A stretch of 40,695 nucleotides of DNA from Betaproteobacteria bacterium (GCA_009921265.1 RFYV01000025.1:1-40695); one strand, 5' to 3'; positions 6,439 to 14,612 are shown, counted from the stretch's first letter. Notes: generated by a model from the letters alone, not told the origin. Program-made: numbers and translations.

Positions 6439-8862
6439 ATGGGCTTTGTAATTGCCTCAAGCTCCGCAGGGACACCCTTTGAATACGACAAATATACCTC
6501 TGGAGCAACTGGTGGGAGCACAACAACTGATACCCGAGGAAACGACCAAGCTGGAGATACACATTATTCTTCATCAAACATAAATGCTGAGACTGCGTCT
6601 ACTACTGCAACCGCTTCTGGCAGTCACTCATTCCTAAACGTCGATACAAACGGAAATTTTAATGGAGGCGTAACTACATACTCAGGCTCAGGAAGTAGTA
6701 CTTATAAAAGAAACGATGCAGACACAAGCGGAAGCACTTCATCGAGCTATACAAACCGTGGACAAACCTTTTCAAGCACGTACAATCAAGACGGAGGTGA
6801 CGGAGGAAATGTAACTGGTGGATTTAGTGGTTCCGATAGTGGGTCATACACTCTTGACCCCGCAACATTCGAAAAAACTACAATAATTTCGCAGACTTTC
6901 TTTGCAATTACAACCAATACTTCTACTGATTCTGAGGATTATTATGGACTTTGGTTTTTAACAACTGAACCAAGCAATACTCTTGGAACCGAGTTGGCTT
7001 ATACAAGTACTGCTAAAAGACCAGTTACAAGTTATGTCGAAGTTAGCAGTATATCCGTCTTAGCTACTACATCAGAAACTTGCATAAGATCACACAAAAA
7101 AGTATTTAAGGCATATACACCATTCTACAAAGAAAGTGTTGTTTTTGTTAATTTTGAAACTCAAGAGTTTCTATTTAAGGACACTAATCAACCATCTTTT
7201 AATAGTAACGGATTATATCTTTATTCCGACATCGCACCGATGACTGCTGGATTTACAACATCAAACGACTACACCTTTGCAACTGAACATAAAAACATTG
7301 TACCCTCAAGAGGGGCAACTTATATCGCCGCAAACGATCTAAGTACAGACCCCAACAATACGTATGAGTTTGTTGCCGAGTACGACACATCCACCGTTGA
7401 CGTATCTTTCCACTCTTCTCCAGAGTATTCTGATGCTTTGGCTAATAATTATTTCTTAAGCACAACAAGTACTACGAATGCTCATATTGCTAGTGCCAAC
7501 TATACAGGTGCTTTTGGAACCTCCGCATTCAGAAATACCGATAAACAGATAAACGAGGCATTGTATGGTGCTCCCGATACCTCTGTTGGTAATTATGGAA
7601 CCAATCAAGGCTATGGATACGTAACAATAGAAACTTTTATCGGAATCTACACATACAAAACTAGAATCGGAGGAAGCAGTTTTTATGGTAGCTCAACTCA
7701 TTCTTATCCTTATCTATTCATAGTAAAAACAACAATAAGTAGCGAGTTTATTGCTAACTTTAGCACCTCTTCAACTCAAAGTGTAGCTGGTAGTGGTTGG
7801 ACTGACTCTGGTACTTCTGCTTATAACCAAAGTAGAGGATACTATACTAATTACTCCTCTGGTTATTATTATTTTGGGTATGGGATGGGAGCACAAAGAG
7901 TTAGCGGAGACGGAAACGGATTAAAAATTACCTTTAACGAGGCCAACTTAATTGATTTTGTTTTGCAAGACCCATACAGCAAGGGAACTGCATATCCGAT
8001 TGCCAAAGAACTTATAGGAGGATTCAGTACTATGGGATTGGTTTCAGCAGGATACCCAAATCCAGCAAACTTCTTTAATTATACGGACAATCTTGTTGGA
8101 GATATGGCAGTAATCAACGGAGGAAAAGGAGACGGAAATGTTCTAAATCCTATACAAGCTTGTCATAGACTAAATTTAAGTGCAATTTATGCGGGAGATT
8201 CTTATGGAATGACAAATGCTTCTTGTCCTCCCACTCAAAATACAACGGCTAGCTGGTTATCAATTCCCTCAAACACTACTGGAACATCTCAATTTATCAC
8301 ATATAGTTTTGGAACCAGTCCTACTTATTCAATAACTACGGCAAATAAAAGAAGCAATCCAACGGCAACTATAACAAGCGGTACAACTACGAAAAATTGG
8401 AGTACTGCTGGCTCGTTACAAACTGGCTATAGAGACTTGGGTGTTGTCTTTGATTATTGGGAACAAACAGCACAAATATCAACGTATGCACTCACTTATC
8501 TCACTCCAGACAACAAGGCATATATTGTAACTGATTGGTCTTCGAATGGAAGTTCTACTACAGCAACACAAAGAGGGTTTTTAGCTGGTGATCTATCCCC
8601 TCAATCAGTCATACCCCACTCAGCAACTCGCTACCTAGGATATAAACAGAACGCAAACATAGCCCCACAAGTAGGAGGAGAATATGGTTATTACTTACTA
8701 AGTGCAACACCATTAGCATATGCTCGACCTCACCCTACTTCTTGGCTTGGCTTTTACGGACATATAAATACAAGAAGACTTGCTGGAGGAAGTGTGGGAG
8801 AAATCATAGGTGGCTATCCACAACAAGACGTGACGGCTCAGTTTTCAGACCCAAGTTTCTAG
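6439..8862 (+). CDS. Large tail adhesin / receptor-binding protein
   Basis: At 807 residues this is the longest protein in the window. The first 150 residues are a low-complexity Ser/Thr/Gly/Asn region (many TTDT, SGSGSS and SSSYT types); the remainder is Tyr-, Thr- and Ser-rich with frequent aromatic turns, as in phage adhesins. No hydrolase motif, signal peptide or coiled coil was recognised. As the last tail gene it most likely recognises the host surface. The many Ser, Thr and Tyr residues could be targets of the transferases encoded just downstream, but that is inference. Confidence 0.65.
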   Translation: MGFVIASSSAGTPFEYDKYTSGATGGSTTTDTRGNDQAGDTHYSSSNINAETASTTATASGSHSFLNVDTNGNFNGGVTTYSGSGSSTYKRNDADTSGSTSSSYTNRGQTFSSTYNQDGGDGGNVTGGFSGSDSGSYTLDPATFEKTTIISQTFFAITTNTSTDSEDYYGLWFLTTEPSNTLGTELAYTSTAKRPVTSYVEVSSISVLATTSETCIRSHKKVFKAYTPFYKESVVFVNFETQEFLFKDTNQPSFNSNGLYLYSDIAPMTAGFTTSNDYTFATEHKNIVPSRGATYIAANDLSTDPNNTYEFVAEYDTSTVDVSFHSSPEYSDALANNYFLSTTSTTNAHIASANYTGAFGTSAFRNTDKQINEALYGAPDTSVGNYGTNQGYGYVTIETFIGIYTYKTRIGGSSFYGSSTHSYPYLFIVKTTISSEFIANFSTSSTQSVAGSGWTDSGTSAYNQSRGYYTNYSSGYYYFGYGMGAQRVSGDGNGLKITFNEANLIDFVLQDPYSKGTAYPIAKELIGGFSTMGLVSAGYPNPANFFNYTDNLVGDMAVINGGKGDGNVLNPIQACHRLNLSAIYAGDSYGMTNASCPPTQNTTASWLSIPSNTTGTSQFITYSFGTSPTYSITTANKRSNPTATITSGTTTKNWSTAGSLQTGYRDLGVVFDYWEQTAQISTYALTYLTPDNKAYIVTDWSSNGSSTTATQRGFLAGDLSPQSVIPHSATRYLGYKQNANIAPQVGGEYGYYLLSATPLAYARPHPTSWLGFYGHINTRRLAGGSVGEIIGGYPQQDVTAQFSDPSF

Positions 8863-8897
8863 TTGATACTTTTATATGCCGACATATAACTGACTTA
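8863..8897 (+). promoter_or_regulatory. Candidate sigma-70-like promoter before the transferase cassette
   Basis: TTGATA (8863-8868) and TATAAC (8885-8890) are 16 bp apart. The ATG at 8897 begins six bases after the -10 box, so transcription from this promoter would give a nearly leaderless message. There is no Shine-Dalgarno sequence. A 12-bp match, TTCTAGTTGATA, recurs at the stop of the gene before the portal. Confidence 0.45.
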
Positions 8898-9931
8898 TGA
8901 AAAAAATATGTTGTGCAACGTACTTTACAGAAAAATGGTGTTATTCAATCGATTCTTGGCTTGAGCATTTCTGTTCCGCAGTAAGCGGATTTTCTGGAGT
9001 TCTTGTAATTTCAACCGACACCTCCGAGTTGTGCAAGGAAAAGGCAAAAAACATATCAGAAAAACTTATTCATTTTGGATGGACTTGCAGACACGTAGTA
9101 ACAGACGTGGGAAGCGATGATCAAAAAGCCTACGACTTGTCCGCTCAAAGAATCATAGCACGCATTCAAAACAAGGCATTTTCTATAGGCAGAGAAATTG
9201 GTGCAGATTACTTCTGGTCAATCGAAAGTGATATCCTTGTTCCGCCAAACTCTCTTAAAGTTCTTATTCAATCTCTTGAGTTCGATGACGGCTATTATGG
9301 GGTTGGAATGGTTACGTATTGCAATGGACAATTTCTAGGTGGCAGAGGAACCCCAAGTAAAAACATATGTGAAGACGCAGAAGAAAGTGAAAGAAAAATT
9401 CCAAAAGAACTCGAGGAAAGACATAAAAAGATTAAAGAGAAATTTGTTAAATTCCAAGAGGCAAGGAAGAAGCCAACCGAATCGGCGATTGAAGAAGCTC
9501 GGCAAATTGAGAAGGAGATTAAGGAGTGTCCGCCTCTTGGGAATGTCTTCGAGCTTAACTCTAAGAAGTGGAAAAAAAGGGGATGGATGGACTCTGCCTA
9601 TCCAGCAATAGGAAGGGGTGCAATAGTTCCTACCGATTGGGTTGGCCTTGGATGTACTCTTATGAACAAGAAGGCATTATCGCTTGCCACGTTCGACGGA
9701 TACGAGCTTAAGGGAACCCAAGATTTGTTTCTGTGCTGGCATAGGTGGCATCCTAACGATATCAAGATGTGCGTCATTCCTCATATCGCTTGCGACCACG
9801 TAAAAAGAAGGGTGAGCAAGGATGGAATGAGAACGGAGGAAATCTATGTATCAATGGGCAGGCACGAACTAGAGGGGGAATGCATCGGTCACTTAAGACA
9901 AAGAGAATCGGAGTATCACAACCTTTGGTAA
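8897..9931 (+). CDS. Glycosyltransferase-like protein with helical insertion
   Basis: A 344-residue protein with a GT-A-like layout: a beta-alpha N-terminus, ESD at residues 110-112 where the DXD metal/nucleotide-sugar motif is expected (DYFWSIESDILVPPNSL), a GLGCTLMNKKAL segment near 250 and TQDL near 274 in the position of the late acidic motif. Residues about 158-212 are very charged and helical, an apparent coiled-coil insertion in the fold. It lies between the adhesin and a sulfotransferase, so sugar transfer to a virion or surface component is plausible. No family was verified. Confidence 0.55.
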   Translation: MKKICCATYFTEKWCYSIDSWLEHFCSAVSGFSGVLVISTDTSELCKEKAKNISEKLIHFGWTCRHVVTDVGSDDQKAYDLSAQRIIARIQNKAFSIGREIGADYFWSIESDILVPPNSLKVLIQSLEFDDGYYGVGMVTYCNGQFLGGRGTPSKNICEDAEESERKIPKELEERHKKIKEKFVKFQEARKKPTESAIEEARQIEKEIKECPPLGNVFELNSKKWKKRGWMDSAYPAIGRGAIVPTDWVGLGCTLMNKKALSLATFDGYELKGTQDLFLCWHRWHPNDIKMCVIPHIACDHVKRRVSKDGMRTEEIYVSMGRHELEGECIGHLRQRESEYHNLW

Positions 9932-10341
9932 TTCAATCCCCTAGAGACAAGAATCGTCTCTTAGACACAGAGTATATCCCGCCTCTGGATAAGAACCTAT
10001 TAGGACTAATTGAAAGACTTAGAAAGTCTAAGGTGATAATCGAGGAGCTTTGGTTGTTCGGCTCAAGAGCAAGGGGAGACTTTAATCCTGCTTCGGACTA
10101 TGACATATTCTGCATATGGGACGATCAAGGCAAGGGAGGGAAAGTAAACGAGACGCTAAATTTTTTGGCTGGATACGGATTCCAAATCTTCGGGAGAAGC
10201 AGGCGAGACTTTGAAAGGTACTTCCCTAGGCTTTGCAATGGGTTTGATATATCGATGCTATCATTCGAGGGAGTTTTATTTTACTGGAAAGACGAGCAGA
10301 CGTTTCTTAAAGCCAAAAGGGTAAGCCCAAGATTTATATGA
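9880..10341 (+). CDS. Minimal nucleotidyltransferase (MNT/pol-beta fold)
   Basis: A 153-residue protein carrying LWLFGSRARGD followed by SDYDIF: the GSxxxGxxxxxSDxD signature of minimal nucleotidyltransferases, with both metal-binding aspartates present. The start is uncertain. ATG at 9880 follows a GAGGGGG stretch and overlaps the upstream gene by 52 bp; TTG at 9925 is an alternative nearer that gene's end. Such proteins transfer NMP to proteins, RNA or small molecules and are often toxin-antitoxin partners; here no HEPN partner is adjacent. It overlaps the sulfotransferase start. Confidence 0.75.
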   Translation: MHRSLKTKRIGVSQPLVIQSPRDKNRLLDTEYIPPLDKNLLGLIERLRKSKVIIEELWLFGSRARGDFNPASDYDIFCIWDDQGKGGKVNETLNFLAGYGFQIFGRSRRDFERYFPRLCNGFDISMLSFEGVLFYWKDEQTFLKAKRVSPRFI

Positions 10342-11129
10342 AGAAGTTAGACTACGTAGTTACCGCAACGGCAAGATCGGGTACTGCGTATATGGCTCGG
10401 CTACTTTCGCAAGTTGGAATACCTTGCGGTCACGAAACCATCTTCGGACTTGGTGGAAAACAAGTGACGGAAGTTAGGCTAAAGCTTTTAGAAGAAGGCA
10501 AGGCAACTACGAAAGAGTTTGAGCCAAACAGCTTAAACAGGCACTATTGCGAACACATTACATTGAGTCAATGCTCTACCGAAAGAAGGTTTGCCAACGC
10601 AACTCTAATCGATAAATATATTGACCCTCTTACAATAGTTGCTGACTCATCTTTTATGAGTGCTCCATTTCTAACTAGTCCGCTACTTTCTGATTCAAAG
10701 ATTATTCACGTTATAAGAAATCCAATAAGCGTAATAAACTCTATGGTAAACTTCTGCGGACTTTTTAGATCGAGCCAAAGAAACACAAAGCAAAACAAAT
10801 TCTTAGATTTTATATCACGACATACCAACCTTGCACACACACCAAACCCCTATGAAGTTGCTTGTTGTCATTGGATAGACTGGAATCAAAAGATTATTGA
10901 TTCTGGAAAGGTATCCTACACTCACAGAATAGAAGACCCTATCGAGCCTCTCTTGGACTTCCTAGGGAAAAGCGGTCAAAGCGTTAGCGTCGATGTTCCC
11001 TTTAATTCAAGAATGTTGGGTAATGTCGGTGCACCAAGCTTCAAGCTTTCCCAAGTTCGGCTGGAGATATCCCTAGAGCTTATAAACTACTCCAACACCT
11101 TCGGCTATGACATATCTAACTCATTCTAG
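10338..11129 (+). CDS. PAPS-dependent sulfotransferase-like protein
   Basis: A 263-residue protein with the sulfotransferase 5'-phosphosulfate loop near its N-terminus (TATARSGTAYMARLL, residues 9-23) and a 3'-phosphate-binding stretch KIIHVIRNPISVINSMV at 121-137, with Arg127 and Ser131/135 in the usual positions. The length matches the family. The donor would be host PAPS; the acceptor is unknown. The start overlaps the nucleotidyltransferase stop by ATGA. With the upstream glycosyltransferase-like gene it suggests a carbohydrate or tyrosine modification cassette. Confidence 0.75.
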   Translation: MKKLDYVVTATARSGTAYMARLLSQVGIPCGHETIFGLGGKQVTEVRLKLLEEGKATTKEFEPNSLNRHYCEHITLSQCSTERRFANATLIDKYIDPLTIVADSSFMSAPFLTSPLLSDSKIIHVIRNPISVINSMVNFCGLFRSSQRNTKQNKFLDFISRHTNLAHTPNPYEVACCHWIDWNQKIIDSGKVSYTHRIEDPIEPLLDFLGKSGQSVSVDVPFNSRMLGNVGAPSFKLSQVRLEISLELINYSNTFGYDISNSF

Positions 11130-11173
11130 GATAACAATAAGTAGGTTCTGAATTGACATTCTTAGAGGTGTAT

Positions 11174-11356
11174 ATGAATAACATTCTACCTTGGATTACC
11201 GATAATATGACTACCATTGTGGCGATTGCTGGAGCGGTTGTGATTCTGGCTAGAATCATCGTGAAGCTTACTCCTACTCCCGCCGACGACTCTATCTTGG
11301 AAAAAGTTGTGGGGTTCCTAAAGGCAGTCGGACTTCACATCGACGAAAAGAAATGA
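11174..11356 (+). CDS. Small membrane protein, holin-like
   Basis: A 60-residue protein with one clear transmembrane segment (TTIVAIAGAVVILARIIVKL, about residues 13-32) and a charged C-terminus. The ATG at 11174 follows GAGGTG; an in-frame TTG at 11153 is less likely because it lies in the upstream TTGACA element. It is the first gene of the lysis block, ahead of spanin-like and endolysin genes, so holin is the natural inference, although single-segment holins cannot be told from other small membrane proteins by sequence. Confidence 0.55.
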   Translation: MNNILPWITDNMTTIVAIAGAVVILARIIVKLTPTPADDSILEKVVGFLKAVGLHIDEKK

Positions 11357-11517
11357 TTCGACTCTTAGGTGCGGTGATAGACCTTGTTCTTCGGTTTATG
11401 CCTACACCGAAGGAGGTAAAGGAAAAGGAGGCAAAGCAGAAACGTGAGCAGACTAGGGAACGTATCAACAAAACTTTTGGTTCTGGTACTGATGGTGTTG
11501 GTTGGTGGTTGCGTTAG
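11353..11517 (+). CDS. Small i-spanin-like protein
   Basis: A 54-residue protein: a hydrophobic, partly amphipathic N-terminus (MIRLLGAVIDLVLRFM) followed by a highly charged helix rich in Lys and Glu. The start overlaps the holin-like stop by ATGA, and the 3' part overlaps the lipoprotein gene in another frame. This out-of-frame nesting is typical of Rz/Rz1 pairs. It is shorter than most i-spanins and the membrane segment is weak, so the role is inferred mainly from arrangement. Confidence 0.5.
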   Translation: MIRLLGAVIDLVLRFMPTPKEVKEKEAKQKREQTRERINKTFGSGTDGVGWWLR

Positions 11518-11683
11518 TCCACAGCAGTTTCCACCTCCCTCCGATTCGGTCACTTTTCTTACAAGGGATTATAGGTTCGAAGACGTTATGAAATCTAACG
11601 ATAACGTCAAGGGTTGGGCTAGAGATACTCTCGACGTTGTAAACGAGCTACAATACCAGCTAGAAGTTGAAAAGAATAAATGA
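11444..11683 (+). CDS. Lipoprotein, o-spanin (Rz1)-like
   Basis: A 79-residue protein with GTG start, a hydrophobic signal peptide and the lipobox LVGGC, placing the lipidated cysteine at residue 23. The mature part begins with a Pro-rich stretch (VSPQQFPPPSDS) and ends in a helical segment. The 5' third overlaps the preceding i-spanin-like gene in a different frame. Outer-membrane lipoproteins nested this way near an endolysin are the hallmark of Rz1-type spanins, which fuse the inner and outer membranes at lysis. Confidence 0.7.
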   Translation: MSRLGNVSTKLLVLVLMVLVGGCVSPQQFPPPSDSVTFLTRDYRFEDVMKSNDNVKGWARDTLDVVNELQYQLEVEKNK

Positions 11684-12168
11684 CAACTCGGGAAAGAAGC
11701 TTGTCGAACCTCTCGGGGTTGGAGCCAAGCTTTAGAAAAAAAGTCGAGGACTGGTGGGCGGAGTGTGAGGCAGACGGAATCGAGCTACTAATCTATTGCG
11801 GACTTCGGACGTTCAAGGAACAAGACGATCTATATGCTCAAGGCAGAACCGAGGCTGGACGAATTATTACAAATGCTAGGGGTGGGCAAAGCTTTCACAA
11901 CTACGGCAGGGCAATCGACTACGTCCCGCTTAAGGACGGCAAGGCGGATTGGGATGATGATAAAACCTACGCTCGGGCACAGGCTATCGGAGCCAAGCTA
12001 GGGCTTAGGGCTATTTCTTGGGAAACACCGCACCTAGAGGACGGCTCGGTGGCTAGCTGGAGAGACCTAGCTAAAATGCCCACAATCGAGCGGAAAGCCC
12101 CTTCTATGACGCTCAAGGCTCCTGCCAATACAAAGCCACGTAAGGCCATCGGAAGGGGGTTGAGATGA
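11680..12168 (+). CDS. Endolysin, M15-family L-Ala-D-Glu peptidase
   Basis: A 162-residue protein with the M15C/VanY-type core: GLRTFKEQDDLYAQGRT near residues 41-57, SFHNYGRAIDY at 71-81 (zinc ligands His73 and Asp80) and PHLED at 117-121 (third ligand His118). It would cleave peptidoglycan cross-peptides. There is no signal peptide, so release would need the upstream holin-like protein. The C-terminal 35 residues are basic and Pro/Ala-rich, beyond the catalytic domain. The start overlaps the lipoprotein stop (ATGA). Confidence 0.85.
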   Translation: MTTRERSLSNLSGLEPSFRKKVEDWWAECEADGIELLIYCGLRTFKEQDDLYAQGRTEAGRIITNARGGQSFHNYGRAIDYVPLKDGKADWDDDKTYARAQAIGAKLGLRAISWETPHLEDGSVASWRDLAKMPTIERKAPSMTLKAPANTKPRKAIGRGLR

Positions 12169-12440
12169 AGCTACCAGCAGACCGAGAGAAGCACGGAAAA
12201 ATGCTATCGAAAACTATGCAGAGGCTTATGTATGAGAAGTATATCCAAGGCTACTTGAAGTACAAAACCAAGATAGAAGAAAAGCCATTAATGGGTGAGG
12301 TGCTCGAGGAAATACTCGACCTAAGCAATTACTTCCTTGTATTGATGTTCCAGATAGAGGAGATTAGGAGGCTTGCGAGGACAAGCAAAAACCTACCCCA
12401 ACTAAAAAAGAAGATCGAAGACCTTTTCAAAAAGACGTAA
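12165..12440 (+). CDS. Small helical protein, possibly MazG-like
   Basis: A 91-residue, all-helical basic protein. The central stretch (EEKPLMGEVLEEILDLSNYFLVLMFQIEEI) recalls the EExxD-NY pattern of phage MazG-like nucleotide pyrophosphohydrolases, but only one of the two paired acidic motifs is evident, so the assignment is weak. It overlaps the endolysin stop by ATGA. Expression with the lysis genes is likely. Confidence 0.5.
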   Translation: MKLPADREKHGKMLSKTMQRLMYEKYIQGYLKYKTKIEEKPLMGEVLEEILDLSNYFLVLMFQIEEIRRLARTSKNLPQLKKKIEDLFKKT

Positions 12441-12456
12441 CAATACGAACAAGTTG

Positions 12457-12481
12457 TTGACATATAGGAATTGCATAGATG
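12457..12481 (+). promoter_or_regulatory. TTGACA element before the DUF3431-like gene
   Basis: TTGACA (12457-12462) is followed by TATAGGAATTGCATAG and the ATG at 12479, closely matching the element at 54-79. Just upstream, 12452-12456 and 12458 onward contain AACAA and TTGTT-type sequence near the same spot, which could be an operator. No -10 box at standard spacing. Confidence 0.35.
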
Positions 12482-13234
12482 GCTAAACCAATAGAGATAG
12501 TGATAGCCAATCACGGAACTAACTTAGGATGGGCAGTAGGGCTTGAGTCAATTATAACGGAATACTCTACATCAGATAACAAAACTAGTCATACTAAGCA
12601 TCGTCCAAGACAACCTAGTTCTAGATTATTCACCCAAAGAGCACCAATCGCCCAAAAAGGTAATGATATAGATTCTTTTATCGAGTTACTTCACGATGTA
12701 ATTTCAGAGGGAAAAAGAATTAAAGATCAAATAGGTACTGCGTTTAGTTTGCTTGAGAAATATGAGAAAACAAGCGAATCAGACATAGGAACTCATAAGA
12801 TTGTAAGGATAGAAAACAATACAAACTTGTGCGAGGCGAATCATTTTCTAACGCATATCATAAATGAATACGACAATCTTGCCGACATAACCATATTTTT
12901 GCAGGGTTATCCGCTAGATCATTCCCCTAATTTTACAAGGAATGTCCTTCTAAACTTAGGCTCAGAGTTTTGTACAATTCCAAAATCCGAGCCATCAACA
13001 CTCGAGAAGGATGATCACGGACAACTAGCGATCAGCTTTTCTGATGTCATAGGAAGAAAGACTAGGGAATCGTGCTGGTCAGCAGGAGGGCAATTTATGG
13101 CATCTAGCAACGCAATTCGAAAGAATCCTATTGAGTGGTATCAAATCGTGCTCGAAAAAGCAAAAGAATTTAAGGATGCTAAATTTGCACTCGAAAGATT
13201 ATGGCACGTAGTAATTACTGGAGAAACTAAATGA
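12479..13234 (+). CDS. DUF3431-like protein
   Basis: A 251-residue protein that reads like DUF3431, a family found near glycan-related genes: early IVIANHG, then NLCEANHFLTHIINEYDNLADITIFLQGYPLDH (residues about 118-150), SAGGQFMASSNAIRKNP near 200 and a C-terminal ALERLWHVVI. Residues about 30-60 form a polar, lysine/serine-rich insertion. The biochemical activity of the family is not settled; several members sit next to glycosyltransferases. It has its own upstream TTGACA element and ends in an ATGA overlap with the phosphoesterase. Confidence 0.65.
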   Translation: MAKPIEIVIANHGTNLGWAVGLESIITEYSTSDNKTSHTKHRPRQPSSRLFTQRAPIAQKGNDIDSFIELLHDVISEGKRIKDQIGTAFSLLEKYEKTSESDIGTHKIVRIENNTNLCEANHFLTHIINEYDNLADITIFLQGYPLDHSPNFTRNVLLNLGSEFCTIPKSEPSTLEKDDHGQLAISFSDVIGRKTRESCWSAGGQFMASSNAIRKNPIEWYQIVLEKAKEFKDAKFALERLWHVVITGETK

Positions 13235-13965
13235 ACTATAGAAAATTTGTAGCGGGCTTTGATCTGCACGGAGATATGCAGGATACGGATGCGGTTAATA
13301 AAATCCTTTCCTTCACAAAAGAGTTCAAGCCAGATATCAAAATCTTTGGAGGAGACCTATTCGACTTCCGTGCGATTCGTAGGAAGGCAGACAAGGCAGA
13401 GCAGGCGGAGAGTTTGGCAGACGATGTGATGATGGGGCAAGAGTTTCTTCGTAAGTTCAAACCGCAAATCTATCTTCGTGGCAATCATTGCGAGCGTCTG
13501 TGGGATATGGCAGAGGGAGAAATTGGTGACGGCTTAAAGCGGGATGCTTGCCAAAAGGGAGTCCAAGAAATCGAAGACCTATGCAAGAAGCAGGGAACCA
13601 AGATGTATCCATATGACAAGAGGAGGGGAATCCATAGAGAGGGAAAGCTTTTGTTTATACACGGATACTGCTCGGGAATCTATGCCCTTCGGAAGACTCT
13701 CACTAGCTACGGAGAGTCGATTTGTATGGGGCACATTCACAGCAACCATCAAACTACCATCGAGGGATTAAGTCCTAGGAAGGGTTGGGTATCGGGTTGT
13801 TTATGCAAAATAGACTATCAGTACAACCGAGGGAACCTCGCATCCCTAGCCCACGAGCACGGATTCTTATATGGATTGCTTTTTGATAATGGAGACTTCA
13901 TAGTGAATCAAGCGAGAAAGACTTCTGGAGATTGGATGGTATCGACAAACTTCAAAAAAATATAA
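13231..13965 (+). CDS. Calcineurin-like metallophosphoesterase
   Basis: A 244-residue protein with the full metallophosphoesterase motif series: DLHGD (Asp11, His13), GGDLFD (Asp42), RGNHCE (Asn85, His86), a later FIHGY and GHIH. It should bind two metal ions and hydrolyse a phosphomono- or diester, possibly DNA, RNA or a nucleotide. The substrate cannot be told from sequence. Residues 47-65 are a charged helical insertion between the second and third motifs. It overlaps the DUF3431-like gene and touches the next ATG (TAATG). Confidence 0.8.
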   Translation: MNYRKFVAGFDLHGDMQDTDAVNKILSFTKEFKPDIKIFGGDLFDFRAIRRKADKAEQAESLADDVMMGQEFLRKFKPQIYLRGNHCERLWDMAEGEIGDGLKRDACQKGVQEIEDLCKKQGTKMYPYDKRRGIHREGKLLFIHGYCSGIYALRKTLTSYGESICMGHIHSNHQTTIEGLSPRKGWVSGCLCKIDYQYNRGNLASLAHEHGFLYGLLFDNGDFIVNQARKTSGDWMVSTNFKKI

Positions 13966-14309
13966 TGATGCATAGGAACCTAAAGAATAGTTGGTCAGGC
14001 GAATTATCAAAAGCCCTTTTAAGTAGGGAGGATTTTGTTCCCGAGGAGTATTTAACTATGACTCAAATATCAAATCTATTTGGCCTGCGAGGAGCACAGA
14101 CTCAAAGGCTCCTCGCACTTATGATGAGCCAAGGAAGAGTAGAAACCAAAAAGTTTGCAATACTTGTAAACAAAGAATACTCCCTAGTTCGTCCCATCGT
14201 TCACTACCGTTTGATAAAAAAGAAGCCTATTTCTTTGCCAAAACGAAATGCTCGGAAGGTGTCTGCCGTAAACAAATCTTGGAAATGTCTTGAACATAAC
14301 TCAATGTAA
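13965..14309 (+). CDS. Small helix-turn-helix-like protein
   Basis: A 114-residue basic protein. The middle (YLTMTQISNLFGLRGAQTQRLLALMMSQGRVE) looks like a winged-helix or HTH unit, so DNA binding is likely. The ATG at 13965 shares its A with the upstream TAA stop; an earlier in-frame ATG at 13932 lies inside the phosphoesterase gene and is less likely. The 3' end overlaps the convergent minus-strand nuclease gene by 83 bp. Confidence 0.6.
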   Translation: MMHRNLKNSWSGELSKALLSREDFVPEEYLTMTQISNLFGLRGAQTQRLLALMMSQGRVETKKFAILVNKEYSLVRPIVHYRLIKKKPISLPKRNARKVSAVNKSWKCLEHNSM

Positions 14310-14577
14310 GAAGACTTGAAGTTAAGCGGAATAGCCGATAGCCCATATACGAGGCGACATTATATTTGAGAGCATCGGAGGTATAGCCCTTTCCGCTAGT
14401 ATGCCGTCCTACCCCGCTCCATATTCCTCCTTCTATCTCAATTAAGGTATTGCTCGGACGATGGAAGAAGTCAGACCTCCACTTTCGCAGAGGGCAGAAC
14501 ATAAACTCCTCCTCGAGAATCGCTCCCCCGCTAGCTCGCCACAATAGCTTAAACTTGTTCTCCAGTTTCGAAGACAT
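14227..14577 (-). CDS. Small PD-(D/E)XK nuclease, VSR/DUF559-like
   Basis: A 116-residue protein on the minus strand with a clear compact nuclease core: KWRSDFF (Asp36), then LIEIEGGIW (Glu47, Glu49), GRHTSGKGY (Arg58, His59) and a DALKYN segment (Asp68, Lys71). Small stand-alone enzymes like this are common in phages as very-short-patch-like or selfish nicking nucleases. An AGGGGG sits just before the ATG on the reverse strand. It is the only convincing minus-strand gene in the window and lies at the boundary between the lysis-side genes and the early-type genes. Confidence 0.75.
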   Translation of the reverse strand: MSSKLENKFKLLWRASGGAILEEEFMFCPLRKWRSDFFHRPSNTLIEIEGGIWSGVGRHTSGKGYTSDALKYNVASYMGYRLFRLTSSLLTLSYVQDISKICLRQTPSEHFVLAKK

Positions 14578-14612
14578 TCCCCCTTGTACGATAGGGAGTT
14601 ATGGAAGTCTAT

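Noticed and set aside
9769-9879. Early start for the nucleotidyltransferase
   Set aside because: It would overlap the glycosyltransferase-like gene by 160 bp and adds low-complexity basic sequence; ATG 9880 is a better start.
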